From: Oscillospiraceae bacterium
GTDB lineage: Bacteria > Bacillota > Clostridia > Oscillospirales > Oscillospiraceae
DNA: 64,000 nucleotides
Reading direction: 5' to 3'
Assembly (NCBI GenBank): GCA_020025575.1
Contig: JAHHRW010000007.1
Coordinates: 45,786-109,785 of the forward strand
The position numbers and the translations under genes are program-made. Of the stretch, positions 16,171 through 25,172 are shown piece by piece (position 1 is the stretch's first letter; each line of letters begins with the position of its first letter). Below the pieces are notes generated by a model. It was given only the letters and a program-made list of their open reading frames with translations. It was not told where the DNA came from and did not search any database.

Positions 16171-16710
16171 TCATTTCCGATTCAGCCCCAGCGCGCTCCA
16201 GTTCTTGACGAAGTACTCTGCGCCAGAATATACCGTGGTAACCACAATTACAGCTGACACAATGGTGCTGGCCATCTGCACGGTAGGGAATGCCATCATA
16301 ACACACAAACCCACCATGGTGCTGGCAGTCTTGACCTTACCGCTCCAACCGGCCGCGATTACGGTGCCATTACCCACAGCTACCAAGCGAAGGCCGGTAA
16401 CTGCAAACTCTCTGGTCAGTACAATCATCAGCGCCCAAGCAGGCATCATGCCCCATTCTACAAACATGGTCATTGCTGCAATGGTCAGTAGCTTATCTGC
16501 CAGTGGATCAAGGAATTTTCCGAAATCACTGACCTGATTGTAGTGACGGGCAATGTATCCATCTACAAAATCCGTCGCGCTGGCAATAATGAACACTGCC
16601 AAACCAACCCACATCCACATACCACTCTGACCGCCGCTGAGATACATCAGAACCATGTACACAGGAATCATCGCCACCCGCAGCAGGGTAATTTTACTAG
16701 CTGTTGTCAT
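16171..16710 (-). CDS. pgsA: CDP-diacylglycerol-glycerol-3-phosphate 3-phosphatidyltransferase
   Basis: A 179-residue integral membrane enzyme that makes phosphatidylglycerol phosphate, the committed step of anionic phospholipid synthesis. It contains the full CDP-alcohol phosphotransferase motif D-G-x2-A-R-x8-G-x3-D-x3-D in DFVDGYIARHYNQVSDFGK followed by LDPLAD, within four to six hydrophobic segments. It starts 4 bases past the rimO stop, and its ribosome binding site (GGAGG) overlaps the end of rimO. It is the last gene of the run and is followed by a strong terminator. Confidence 0.95.
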   Translation of the reverse strand: MTTASKITLLRVAMIPVYMVLMYLSGGQSGMWMWVGLAVFIIASATDFVDGYIARHYNQVSDFGKFLDPLADKLLTIAAMTMFVEWGMMPAWALMIVLTREFAVTGLRLVAVGNGTVIAAGWSGKVKTASTMVGLCVMMAFPTVQMASTIVSAVIVVTTVYSGAEYFVKNWSALGLNRK

Positions 16711-16714
16711 CGTC

Positions 16715-18043
16715 TCAATCCTCCACGATATATCCAGTCAATTCTCCATCAATACTGCCATCGATGCAGACCTTGACAAACTGACCTTCGCGAACAGGTT
16801 CATCCGCAGCAATCCAGACTCTTCCGTCAATATCCGGAGAATCTGCATAGCTTCGGCCGTAATACTGACCGGATTCTTCGTCATATCCGTCACAGAGGAT
16901 TTCCAGTTCCTTACCCATCATGGATTCGTTGTAGTCATCCATGATTCTTGACTGCAGTTCTTCCACAATTTCCGCACGCTGCTGGGCAATCTCTGCATCA
17001 GGATAGTCCATCAGAGCTGCTTCGCTGCCTTCCTGAGGAGAGAACGGGAATGCGCCCACGCGCTCCATTCTCTGCTCCTTCAAGAAATCACACAGCTCGA
17101 TAAACTCCTCTTCCCCCTCGCCGGGGAGACCGGTGATCACGCTGGTGCGTAGTACCAGCCCCGGAATTCTCCTGCGCAGTTCCGGCAGCAGCCAACGTAT
17201 GTACGCACCGTTGCCTCGACGGTTCATCTTCTCCAAAATTTTGTCGTTACAGTGCTGAATGGGAAGATCCAGATACTTCACAATTTTCGGCTCATTGGCA
17301 ATGGTGTCAATCAGCTCATCATCGATTTCATCGGGGTACACATAGTGCAGTCGTACCCAATGGATGCCATCAATCTTACATAGCTCTCTAAGCAGCGTTG
17401 ACAAAAGGCGCTTGCCACCGGGCAAATCCGTTCCATAGCGGCTGGTGTCTTGGGCCACAACGATCATTTCCTTTACGCCCTGACTTGCCAGCACCCTTGC
17501 CTCATACAGCACTTCGTCCAGTCCTCTGCTGCGGAACTTACCCCTTAGTGAAGGAATGACACAGTATGCGCACTTATTATCACAGCCCTCTGCGATTTTC
17601 AGGAATGCATAGTGCTCCGGTGTCGTTAGCACACGCCCTGTTTCCACCTCGGGTGCATCGATATCACCGAAATCGAAAACCTTTTCCCCATTGAGCAGCT
17701 TCTCAATCGCAGGAACAATTTCCGTATAACTTCCGGTACCCAAAATGCCATCTACTTCCGGCATCTCGTCCAGGATTTCCTGCTGATAGCGCTGGGAAAG
17801 GCATCCGGTAACCAGAATTTTCCCGACCATACCAGCGCTCTTCAATGCTCCTGCCTGCAAAATGTTGTCGATTGCTTCTGTCTTGGCAGAGTCAATGAAA
17901 CCGCAGGTGTTAATGACGACCACATCGCAGCCCGCAATATCTGCCTCCACTGTGTGGCCGGAGTCCTGAACGCGATACATCATTCGCTCGCAGTCCACCT
18001 GATTCTTGGCACAGCCCAAAGAAATAAAACCAATTTTAGCCAT
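16715..18043 (-). CDS. rimO: Ribosomal protein S12 methylthiotransferase RimO
   Basis: A 442-residue radical SAM enzyme that adds a methylthio group to an Asp of ribosomal protein S12. The N-terminal domain (MAKIGFISLGCAKNQVDCE, then TCGFIDSA and TGCLSQRY) supplies three Cys for the auxiliary 4Fe-4S cluster. The radical SAM motif is CDNKCAYC. A C-terminal TRAM domain follows (GQYYGRSYADSPDIDGRVWI). The start at 18043 has GGAGG upstream and overlaps the recX stop by 8 bases. Longer in-frame ATGs upstream run back into recX and were rejected. The FISLGCAKN and SYADSPDIDG signatures favour RimO over MiaB. Confidence 0.95.
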   Translation of the reverse strand: MAKIGFISLGCAKNQVDCERMMYRVQDSGHTVEADIAGCDVVVINTCGFIDSAKTEAIDNILQAGALKSAGMVGKILVTGCLSQRYQQEILDEMPEVDGILGTGSYTEIVPAIEKLLNGEKVFDFGDIDAPEVETGRVLTTPEHYAFLKIAEGCDNKCAYCVIPSLRGKFRSRGLDEVLYEARVLASQGVKEMIVVAQDTSRYGTDLPGGKRLLSTLLRELCKIDGIHWVRLHYVYPDEIDDELIDTIANEPKIVKYLDLPIQHCNDKILEKMNRRGNGAYIRWLLPELRRRIPGLVLRTSVITGLPGEGEEEFIELCDFLKEQRMERVGAFPFSPQEGSEAALMDYPDAEIAQQRAEIVEELQSRIMDDYNESMMGKELEILCDGYDEESGQYYGRSYADSPDIDGRVWIAADEPVREGQFVKVCIDGSIDGELTGYIVED

Positions 18044-18671
18044 ATTCATCCTCCAGAAATTCATCCGCCTCAGCGCCCATCCGTTCCAGTGCTCTGCGCA
18101 CCGCTCCATAGCTGTGACCGCGACGCATCAGCGCATCGATGGCACGCTTGGTCTGCCGCTCATCGGCCCCTTCCGGAAGTTTGCTGTGAAGAAATTTCAA
18201 TATATAATCTATTTGATCGGGATAATCTTCTAAAACTTCATCCCATAGATCCTTAGGGATCTGCTTTTCGTATAGCACCTGCTTGGCTCGACTTTTGCCA
18301 TAGCCTTTGCTGATGCATCGGGAAACAATCTGTGCCGCAGTCTGACGGTCGTCCAAAAGGCGAAGATCTTCCATCCATTCCACCGCCTCTTTTGCCTGCT
18401 GAGCGCTCTCCCCCTTTTGAATCAATCGCTGTTCCAAAGTCTTTCGAGATACACTGCTGGCTGATACGATTCGAACTGCTCGCATTTTGGCAGAATACGC
18501 CCCGGCGCTTTCCCGTAAATTCTCCAATCGCTCCTGAGAAAGTTCCATCCCCGGATATAAGCCAAAATCTTCAATGGTCTGACGATATACCCGCATAACG
18601 GAACCAGTGTCAAGTTTAATCAGATATCGGCCTGAGCGATCAGTACCAGGGGATACAGAATCAATCCTCAT
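18036..18671 (-). CDS. recX: Regulatory protein RecX
   Basis: A 211-residue inhibitor and modulator of RecA filaments. It is built of three-helix repeats, visible as RKTLEQRLIQKGES, then RQTAAQIVSRCISKGYGKSRAKQVLYEKQIPKD and a final RQTKRAIDALMRRGHSYGAVRRAL. It starts 11 bases inside the end of recA and is translated with it. The N-terminal 40 residues (DTGSVMRVYRQTIEDFGLYPG) form the small beta domain seen in Firmicute RecX. Confidence 0.92.
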   Translation of the reverse strand: MRIDSVSPGTDRSGRYLIKLDTGSVMRVYRQTIEDFGLYPGMELSQERLENLRESAGAYSAKMRAVRIVSASSVSRKTLEQRLIQKGESAQQAKEAVEWMEDLRLLDDRQTAAQIVSRCISKGYGKSRAKQVLYEKQIPKDLWDEVLEDYPDQIDYILKFLHSKLPEGADERQTKRAIDALMRRGHSYGAVRRALERMGAEADEFLEDEYG

Positions 18672-19767
18672 CGTTAAAATCGTCGGCGCTTACGGCAATG
18701 GCCTTTTCCGCCGCTTTCGGCTGAGGACGGGCTGGGCCGCCCATCAGTTTGTACAGATTCTGACGAACCTGCTGCTCCACCTGATCTGCAATCTCCGGAT
18801 TATTCTGGAGATATGTCTTCACAGATTCCTTACCCTGACCAATGCGTTCCTCGCCCATGCTGAACCAGCTGCCGCTCTTCTGGACGATATCCAACTGAAC
18901 TGCCAAATCGACCAATTCGCCCCATTTGGCAATGCCCTGACCGTACATGATATCGAAAAATGCCTCACGGAAGGGCGGTGCCACTTTATTTTTAACCACT
19001 TTCACTCTGGTCTTGTTGCCAATAACATTGCCGCCTTCTTTGATGGATTCAACTCTGCGTACATCCAGTCGAACAGAGGAATAGAACTTCAGCGCATTAC
19101 CGCCTGTTGTGGTTTCAGGATTTCCATACATAACGCCGATCTTCATACGCAGCTGGTTAATGAAGATGACCACACAATTCGTCTTTGCAATGGTACCCGC
19201 CAGCTTACGCAGTGCCTGAGACATGAGTCTTGCCTGCAAACCAACAAAGGTGTCGCCCATTTCTCCCTCAATTTCCGCACGAGGCGTCAGTGCCGCAACA
19301 GAGTCCACAACCACTGCATCCACAGCGCCGCTGCGAACCAGTGCATCGGTGATCTCCAACGCCTGCTCGCCGGTATCCGGCTGAGAAACCAGCATATTGT
19401 CGGTGTCTACGCCCAGTGCTGCTGCATAAACAGGATCCAGCGCATGCTCTGCATCCACAAATGCAACCTCACCGCCCTGTTTCTGCGTCTCTGCCAGAAT
19501 GTGCAATGCCAGTGTCGTCTTACCAGAAGATTCCGGTCCATAAATCTCAATAATTCTGCCCTTTGGCACACCACCAATTCCAAGAGCAGCGTCCAGTGCC
19601 AAAGATCCGGTGGGAATTGCTTCCACATTCATCTCTGGCCTATCTCCCAAGCGCATAACTGCGCCCTTGCCAAAACTCTTCTCAATCTGAGAGAGTGCAG
19701 TTTCCAATGCTTTTTTCTTATCACTTGCGGGTGTAGGAGCTTCGTAAGCGCCGGTTTTCTTTGCCAT
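18661..19767 (-). CDS. recA: Recombinase RecA
   Basis: A 368-residue ATP-dependent strand-exchange protein and co-protease. Walker A is GPESSGKTT. The central domain has VDAEHALDP, VVVDSVAALTPRAEIEGEMGD (Walker B and loop L1) and INQLRMKIGVMYGNPETTTGG (L2). The C-terminal tail is acidic (DDFNDED). MAKKTGAYE at 19767 is taken as the start because GGGAGG lies just upstream; an earlier ATG runs into prmC. The gene sits inside an operon directly after prmC, and I see no LexA-type GAAC-N4-GTTC box nearby. Confidence 0.98.
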   Translation of the reverse strand: MAKKTGAYEAPTPASDKKKALETALSQIEKSFGKGAVMRLGDRPEMNVEAIPTGSLALDAALGIGGVPKGRIIEIYGPESSGKTTLALHILAETQKQGGEVAFVDAEHALDPVYAAALGVDTDNMLVSQPDTGEQALEITDALVRSGAVDAVVVDSVAALTPRAEIEGEMGDTFVGLQARLMSQALRKLAGTIAKTNCVVIFINQLRMKIGVMYGNPETTTGGNALKFYSSVRLDVRRVESIKEGGNVIGNKTRVKVVKNKVAPPFREAFFDIMYGQGIAKWGELVDLAVQLDIVQKSGSWFSMGEERIGQGKESVKTYLQNNPEIADQVEQQVRQNLYKLMGGPARPQPKAAEKAIAVSADDFNDED

Positions 19768-19769
19768 GA

Positions 19770-20645
19770 TCAATAATCCTCCCTGCAATACTGGGCAAGA
19801 CACGCCCGTTCTCTGTCATTATAATCTTTGACTCTCTGGCAGATGGTAAAACCCTCCTGAGTCATGATATCACATACATCGTCCCCTTGCCCCATGCCAA
19901 ACTCAAAACACAGATAACCACCGGGTTTCAGGCAGCGACGGTAATTTTTTGCAATGGCCCTGTAAAAATCCAGACCATCAGTACCGCCCCACAGGGCCAT
20001 ATGAGGTTCATAATTCTTCACACTATCATCCAGCTCCTCCATCTCCCGGCTGGTCACATACGGAGGATTGGATACAATCATATCAAATTTCCCTAAAAAG
20101 GCAGGCGGCTCCTTCATTGCATCCACCTGGACGCAGGATACCCTACCGGATAACTTGTGTTTGGTAACATTTTTCTTGGCCACAGCCAGTGCCTGTCTGG
20201 AAAGGTCTGCAAGCGTTACCTTTGCATCCTGTACCCGGCTTGCAATTGCTAAACCGATGCAGCCGGATCCTGTGCACAAATCTAGGATTCTGGGTGCCTC
20301 ATCCAAAAATAGCGCCTGCCGAATGGCAATTTCAGCCAATGCGCAGGTATCATCTCGTGGAATGAGAACATCCGGAGTCACCACCAGATTCAATCCGTAA
20401 AAATCCCACTCTCCCAAAACATAGGCAAGGGGTTCCCCCTTGACAATTCGCTGTGTTGCCGATTGCATTGCATCTACGACCGTATCACCAGCGTACTTGT
20501 CCCCGTCTGCAATCAATACTTCCTGGGATTTTCCTGTTACGTGCTGCAATAGCTGTCGGGCAAGCATCCCTGCCTGGTGGGGTTCTTCCGTGGCAAGGAA
20601 TGCATGCCGGGTTTCTAAATACAAATCTGAATACTTTTTTACCAC
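19770..20645 (-). CDS. prmC: Peptide chain release factor N5-glutamine methyltransferase PrmC
   Basis: A 291-residue SAM-dependent methyltransferase that modifies the Gln of the GGQ motif in RF1/RF2. An N-terminal helical domain (1-85) precedes a Rossmann domain with RILDLCTGSGCIGLAIA and the catalytic NPPY motif (MIVSNPPYVTSREM). The start is a GTG at 20645 with GGAAGG about ten bases upstream; it overlaps the end of the DUF1385 gene by 7 bases. The neighbourhood of DUF1385 and prmC is common in Firmicutes, though prfA itself is absent here. Confidence 0.94.
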   Translation of the reverse strand: MVKKYSDLYLETRHAFLATEEPHQAGMLARQLLQHVTGKSQEVLIADGDKYAGDTVVDAMQSATQRIVKGEPLAYVLGEWDFYGLNLVVTPDVLIPRDDTCALAEIAIRQALFLDEAPRILDLCTGSGCIGLAIASRVQDAKVTLADLSRQALAVAKKNVTKHKLSGRVSCVQVDAMKEPPAFLGKFDMIVSNPPYVTSREMEELDDSVKNYEPHMALWGGTDGLDFYRAIAKNYRRCLKPGGYLCFEFGMGQGDDVCDIMTQEGFTICQRVKDYNDRERACLAQYCREDY

Positions 20646-21646
20646 GCGTCGCTACCTTCCTTTTCCGGCAGCACTGCATTAACTGCTGCAATTGCTACTT
20701 CAATCATGTCATCGTCCGGCTCATTCGTCGTAAGGTGCTGCATCCACAGCCCCGGAGCCGTAACAATACGTGTCAGCCAGTTATCGTTTCTGCCCACCCA
20801 GCGATTCATCTCATAGCTGATTGAAACAACCAGCGGAATCAGCAGCAGTTTGAACAAAACCATAATAAGACGATACAGGAAACTCCCCTGCATTGCCGCT
20901 AAATCTGGGACAAGCCCCAGCAGAATCGAGGATGCCACACTAAACACCAGAATGGATAGAATCATCACAACAAGCAAAAAGCTTGTGCCGCATCTGGGAT
21001 GCAGTCTGGTCTGCTTGCGAACATTCTCCACCGTTAGCGGAAGTTGTGCCTCATAACAGCGAATTGTCTTGTGTTCTGCCCCGTGATAGGAAAACAGCCG
21101 TTTCATTTCCTTCATTCGGGAAATCAGTACCATGTAAGCCATGAAAATAATCATGCGAATCAGACCTTCAATCAGATTGATCCCGATATTACTCTGAATC
21201 CAGCGGTCAAAAAAACCGCCAACAACCATAGGAATCAGAAAAAAGAGCAGTATAGACAGCCCCATTCCCATAACCACAGCCATGCTCACAAGGAACTTCT
21301 GAAACCGTTCATTTCCCAGTTTGCTTTCCAGCCACTTGTCAAATTTGCTGGGTTCTTCTGAAACGCCATCTTCCTCTGGCGAAAGATCCGCAGAATGCAT
21401 CAGCGCTTTCACACCCGTAATCTGTGCATCAAAGAAATTATACACGCCACGAATCAAGGGCCACCTCAGCGGTGATTTTTCTGCCGGAATCCGCCGATCG
21501 GACACTTCAATATTCAACCCATCTTTGGTACGGCATGCAATGGCATCCTTTTCCGGGCCACGCATCAAAATGCCTTCAATTAGCGCCTGTCCGCCAATCA
21601 TCGTCTTAAATTTTTCACAGGAATTACAATTTTCATTCTTCGACAT
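20639..21646 (-). CDS. DUF1385 (YqhQ-type) membrane protein
   Basis: A 335-residue protein with the family's conserved start GGQALIEGILMRGP, several membrane helices (about 122-150, 160-180 and 215-265), and the invariant motifs HGAEHKTIRCYE and TRLHPRCGTSF. His, Glu and Cys in these motifs suggest a metal-dependent activity at the membrane, but no reaction is established to my knowledge. It is coupled to prmC by a 7-base overlap and follows the histidine kinase by 10 bases. Confidence 0.9.
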   Translation of the reverse strand: MSKNENCNSCEKFKTMIGGQALIEGILMRGPEKDAIACRTKDGLNIEVSDRRIPAEKSPLRWPLIRGVYNFFDAQITGVKALMHSADLSPEEDGVSEEPSKFDKWLESKLGNERFQKFLVSMAVVMGMGLSILLFFLIPMVVGGFFDRWIQSNIGINLIEGLIRMIIFMAYMVLISRMKEMKRLFSYHGAEHKTIRCYEAQLPLTVENVRKQTRLHPRCGTSFLLVVMILSILVFSVASSILLGLVPDLAAMQGSFLYRLIMVLFKLLLIPLVVSISYEMNRWVGRNDNWLTRIVTAPGLWMQHLTTNEPDDDMIEVAIAAVNAVLPEKEGSDAW

Positions 21647-21656
21647 TTTATCATCC

Positions 21657-23069
21657 TCACTGCTTTACAGGCAAAGATACGGATACCAGCGTACCACCGC
21701 CATCGGCATTTTCCAGTTCCAGCGCACCCCCGTGCATCTGGATGATCTCATCACTGACTGCAAGGCCGATACCAGAGCCGCGAGCCTTGGATGCACCCTT
21801 GTAGAATTTCTTTTTCACCAGAGGAATTTCATCCTCCGGGATACCGGGACCATAATCCCGAATGTGTACCACAACCATATCGCCAGTACAGCGAATTTCA
21901 GAATCAATCCGTTTACCCTCTCCACCATGCTTGGCTGCGTTATCCAGTATATTAAGAAATACCTGCCGCATCCGCTTGGGATCACAGGGTATTTCCGGAA
22001 TTTCATCGTCATTGTCCTGATAATTTAGAACAATACCCTCCTGTTTCAGGCGACTGCCATACATATAAACCGTATCCTCAAACTCCGCTCGTATATCCGT
22101 CATTTCGATATTCAGCGTCATGCGTCCATCTTGAATGCGGGTAAAATCCAGCAGCTCCACCACCATTTCAGTCAATCGCTTTGCCTCGCGAAGAATGATG
22201 TTCATGCCTCTTCGGGTTTGCATCGGATCCATATAATCCATAGAAAGGAGCGTTTCCCCCCAGCCCGTGATTGCTGTCAGAGGTGTCCGTAATTCATGTG
22301 AAAGCGACGAAATAAACTCTGTCTGGGTTTTTTCATTTTGGTTGATCTGAACCGACATCTCATTGATAGCATCGGCCAATTCTCCAATTTCATCCAGGTA
22401 CTTTGTCTGAATCTGGGCGCCATAGCTGCCCCCTGTGATTCGCTTTGCCGTCTCTGTAATATCTGCAATCGGAATCAAAATAGAGCGAATATAATAATTG
22501 CTTGTAAACAGCAGCAGCAAAATAAAAATCAGGAACAGGCACACCGTTACAATCACAATATAGGCAATCTGCATATTCATGACTCGGGTACTTGTAACAA
22601 AGCGGAGAACGCCAATCACTTCGCCGCTGCTGTAAACCAGTGGCGTGGATACGGCCATAATCCGTTCACCGGTATTATCATCCACCCCAAGGAACGTGTG
22701 CGAACTTCTGGTGGTCATGGCCTCGGCGATTTCCGAGGTGTGGGGAGCTTTCCCCGCCCAGGGTCCATAGGATGATGCTACCAATCTTCCCTGGGCATTG
22801 ATAAATTGCAGCTCGATATGATTTCGGTCTTCAAACGTTTCCGTAAAGTCCACACAAGACTGGTAAAACTTTGAGTAATCATAGTTTATGTTATCTTCAA
22901 AAAAATCCTTGGTTGTTTTTGCGCGGTAGCGCAGATCCGACTCCATGCCGGAGTAATAATAGGCCGAAAAGCTGGCTGTCACGAGAAGTATACAGACAAC
23001 AGCCAACGGCACCACAACCAGAAATGTATTCATGAGCCACCTGCGCCGAAGACCGCCAATCTTTTTCAT
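21657..23069 (-). CDS. Sensor histidine kinase (two-component system)
   Basis: A 470-residue membrane sensor. One helix (about 12-35) is followed by an extracytoplasmic sensor of about 130 residues, a second helix (about 165-188) and a HAMP linker (YIRSILIPIADITETAKRITGG). Then come a HisKA domain with the phosphorylated His in SSLSHELRTPLTAITG and an HATPase domain with N, G1 and G2 boxes (NILDNAAKHGG, DYGPGIPEDE, GSGIGLAV). The start at MKKIGG has GAGAGGG upstream; it begins 24 bases after the response regulator stop. It pairs with the response regulator upstream. The ligand is unknown. Confidence 0.94.
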   Translation of the reverse strand: MKKIGGLRRRWLMNTFLVVVPLAVVCILLVTASFSAYYYSGMESDLRYRAKTTKDFFEDNINYDYSKFYQSCVDFTETFEDRNHIELQFINAQGRLVASSYGPWAGKAPHTSEIAEAMTTRSSHTFLGVDDNTGERIMAVSTPLVYSSGEVIGVLRFVTSTRVMNMQIAYIVIVTVCLFLIFILLLLFTSNYYIRSILIPIADITETAKRITGGSYGAQIQTKYLDEIGELADAINEMSVQINQNEKTQTEFISSLSHELRTPLTAITGWGETLLSMDYMDPMQTRRGMNIILREAKRLTEMVVELLDFTRIQDGRMTLNIEMTDIRAEFEDTVYMYGSRLKQEGIVLNYQDNDDEIPEIPCDPKRMRQVFLNILDNAAKHGGEGKRIDSEIRCTGDMVVVHIRDYGPGIPEDEIPLVKKKFYKGASKARGSGIGLAVSDEIIQMHGGALELENADGGGTLVSVSLPVKQ

Positions 23070-23092
23070 GTGCTGCCCTCTCTTCATTTCAA

Positions 23093-23779
23093 TCAAGCGC
23101 CCCACTTATAGCCGAATCCCCATACGGTGGTAATATAAATTGGATTGGCCGTGTCGTCCTCAATCTTAATGCGAAGTCGACGGATATTCACATCTACGAT
23201 CTTCAATTCTCCTTCATATTCCCTGCCCCATACGGCAGACAGGATGTCCTCTCTGGACAAAGCCCGTCCGGGATTCTGCATGAACAACTTTAGAATGGAA
23301 TACTCCACCTGGGTCAATCGGATTCTGGTGCCTGCCTTTTCCAAGGTATGGTTGCGGGTATTCATGACAAATGGCCCCTGCATCAAAAGCTCCGAGGCTG
23401 CCAGAGAATCCCCACCGATCCGCCGATAGAGCGCATCAATGCGTGCCGTCAATTCCGCAGGAGAAAAGGGCTTTGTCACATAGTCATCTGCACCGGTCAT
23501 CAGTCCCGTGACCTTGTCCATTTCCTGGGTTCTGGCCGTGAGCATGATAATACCCATCTGTTTATTATTTGCGCGGATGCTCCGACACACCTCAAATCCA
23601 TCCGTATCAGGCAGCATAATATCCAAAAGAGCCACGCCGATATCCGGATTATCGTTTATTTTCCGAAGTGCCTCTTCGCCAGTGCCGGCCTCAATGGCCT
23701 CATAGCCTGCCCGCTTCAGATTTATAACAACAAAAGAACGAATATTGACCTCATCTTCCAAAATCAATACTTTTTTCAT
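23093..23779 (-). CDS. Response regulator, OmpR/PhoB family
   Basis: A 228-residue DNA-binding regulator. The receiver domain (1-118) has the acidic pocket EDE at 8-10, phospho-acceptor Asp53 (LLDIMLPDTDGFE), Thr in LTART and Lys in YVTKPFSP. The C-terminal winged helix (about 130-226) shows LTQVEYSILKLFMQNPGRALSREDIL and the end YITTVWGFGYKW. It lies between the lipoprotein gene and the histidine kinase and forms a two-component pair with the latter. Target promoters are unknown. Confidence 0.96.
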   Translation of the reverse strand: MKKVLILEDEVNIRSFVVINLKRAGYEAIEAGTGEEALRKINDNPDIGVALLDIMLPDTDGFEVCRSIRANNKQMGIIMLTARTQEMDKVTGLMTGADDYVTKPFSPAELTARIDALYRRIGGDSLAASELLMQGPFVMNTRNHTLEKAGTRIRLTQVEYSILKLFMQNPGRALSREDILSAVWGREYEGELKIVDVNIRRLRIKIEDDTANPIYITTVWGFGYKWGA

Positions 23780-23789
23780 ACCTTACCTC

Positions 23790-25118
23790 TCACAATTCTC
23801 CTGTTTTCCAATCGGACTGGATCAGATGAAATGCATCATTTACCTGGTCTTCATCCACACCCAAGAATCGGGCTGCATCTTCTAATTCTCCGGCATAAAC
23901 AACAGAATCCGTTTTTTTCAGAACAAATCGATGATTTACCGCAGCCTGCGCAGAACGCTCTTCTCCAGTCAGTATATACAGTGTCCACAGCTTAGAAAGC
24001 TCTGTTTTATCCTCATCCCAAATTCCAAAGCAATATCGCCCGTTCCCTTCCGGGATAACGCATACCCGTGAGGCCGAGTCTGCCTCCAGTTCCATATACC
24101 AACCTTCCTGATAATTGTGATAGGTGTACAGTTTGGTCGTTTCCTCCCCCTGTGCATCCATCGCATACCAGCGAATCATATACTCCTGCTGTTCCTGCAC
24201 CTCAGGCCCTGCAGGACACATGGCAACCAGTTCCGGAAGTTCCATAACGCCATCTTGATCAATGTCTTCTGGATAGACAAACTGGTTTCTGAGTGCCTCC
24301 GCACTTGTTACAGTTTCATCCAACAGCGTAATATTTTGGGGGACTTCTCCTACCAGTGAGATCACATCCGTCGTAATGGTATTTTCATCAATATAACTGG
24401 TGATAAATACCGCCGGCTCTGCTGAGGACAAGGCACCGGTCTTGATTCGATTCACATGTCCCATTGGCTGGGAAAGCGGAACCTCTGCAGACTGCTCAAT
24501 TTGGCCCTGATGCATAGAAAAAATACTGACAACTCCATTGTCCTTCTCCGTTCTTCCCGGATTCAGGACAATGATTTCCTGCTGTCCATCCCCGTCCATA
24601 TCATGGGCAAGGTACTCCTGATAGCTGGCAGTCAGCAATTTCTCCTGTTCTTCCCCTGTAAATTCATACACCGAAAGGCTGCGCAGAACCTGATTTTGGA
24701 TCTGGTGTCCAACAATCATTTCAAGCCCCTGCGCTCCATCCAGTTGTACATAATCCACCCGTTCATAAGCCGTACCAGTGCTTTCAATCGTATTGCTGAG
24801 ATGGTATGCCTCATTTTCACGGGAAAACACCATAATCTGCAATGGCTTTTCTTGGGAGCCTTTGGCAAACACGATCACTTCTTCTGTGGAATCCCCATTG
24901 AGATCCACCATTTGTACAGGTTGCTGATTATCTCCGGAAATCGGCGCACAGAAGGACATCTTCTGCATTGCCGTTTCCATAACCGTTTGCAAATTGGTGA
25001 AACTTTCTGAGCGTCTTGGGAGGCAGTACATCTGATCCACAGTCATGACACACCCGCATAGTGATATGGCCAGCGGCGCAATGACTGCACCCATTATCAT
25101 TCGTTTGCATCGATTCAA
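23790..25118 (-). CDS. Putative lipoprotein with FG-GAP-like Asp-rich repeats
   Basis: A protein of about 442 residues with a lipoprotein-type signal ending LAISLCGC. Three calcium-loop-like segments, DLNGDSTEEVIVF, DMDGDGQQEIIVL and DIDQDGVMELPEL, resemble VCBS/FG-GAP blades, so a beta-propeller on the outer face of the membrane is likely. I know no function. The TTG at 25118 is preferred because AAAGGGGG lies 8 bases upstream; the first in-frame ATG has no ribosome binding site. It is followed after 10 bases by the response regulator and sensor kinase. It could be an accessory to the sensor or to the cell envelope that they monitor. Confidence 0.75.
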   Translation of the reverse strand: MNRCKRMIMGAVIAPLAISLCGCVMTVDQMYCLPRRSESFTNLQTVMETAMQKMSFCAPISGDNQQPVQMVDLNGDSTEEVIVFAKGSQEKPLQIMVFSRENEAYHLSNTIESTGTAYERVDYVQLDGAQGLEMIVGHQIQNQVLRSLSVYEFTGEEQEKLLTASYQEYLAHDMDGDGQQEIIVLNPGRTEKDNGVVSIFSMHQGQIEQSAEVPLSQPMGHVNRIKTGALSSAEPAVFITSYIDENTITTDVISLVGEVPQNITLLDETVTSAEALRNQFVYPEDIDQDGVMELPELVAMCPAGPEVQEQQEYMIRWYAMDAQGEETTKLYTYHNYQEGWYMELEADSASRVCVIPEGNGRYCFGIWDEDKTELSKLWTLYILTGEERSAQAAVNHRFVLKKTDSVVYAGELEDAARFLGVDEDQVNDAFHLIQSDWKTGEL

Positions 25119-25172
25119 TGTATTACCCCCTTTCAACAGCATATTATATCACTTTTCCACTAAAAATGGAAG

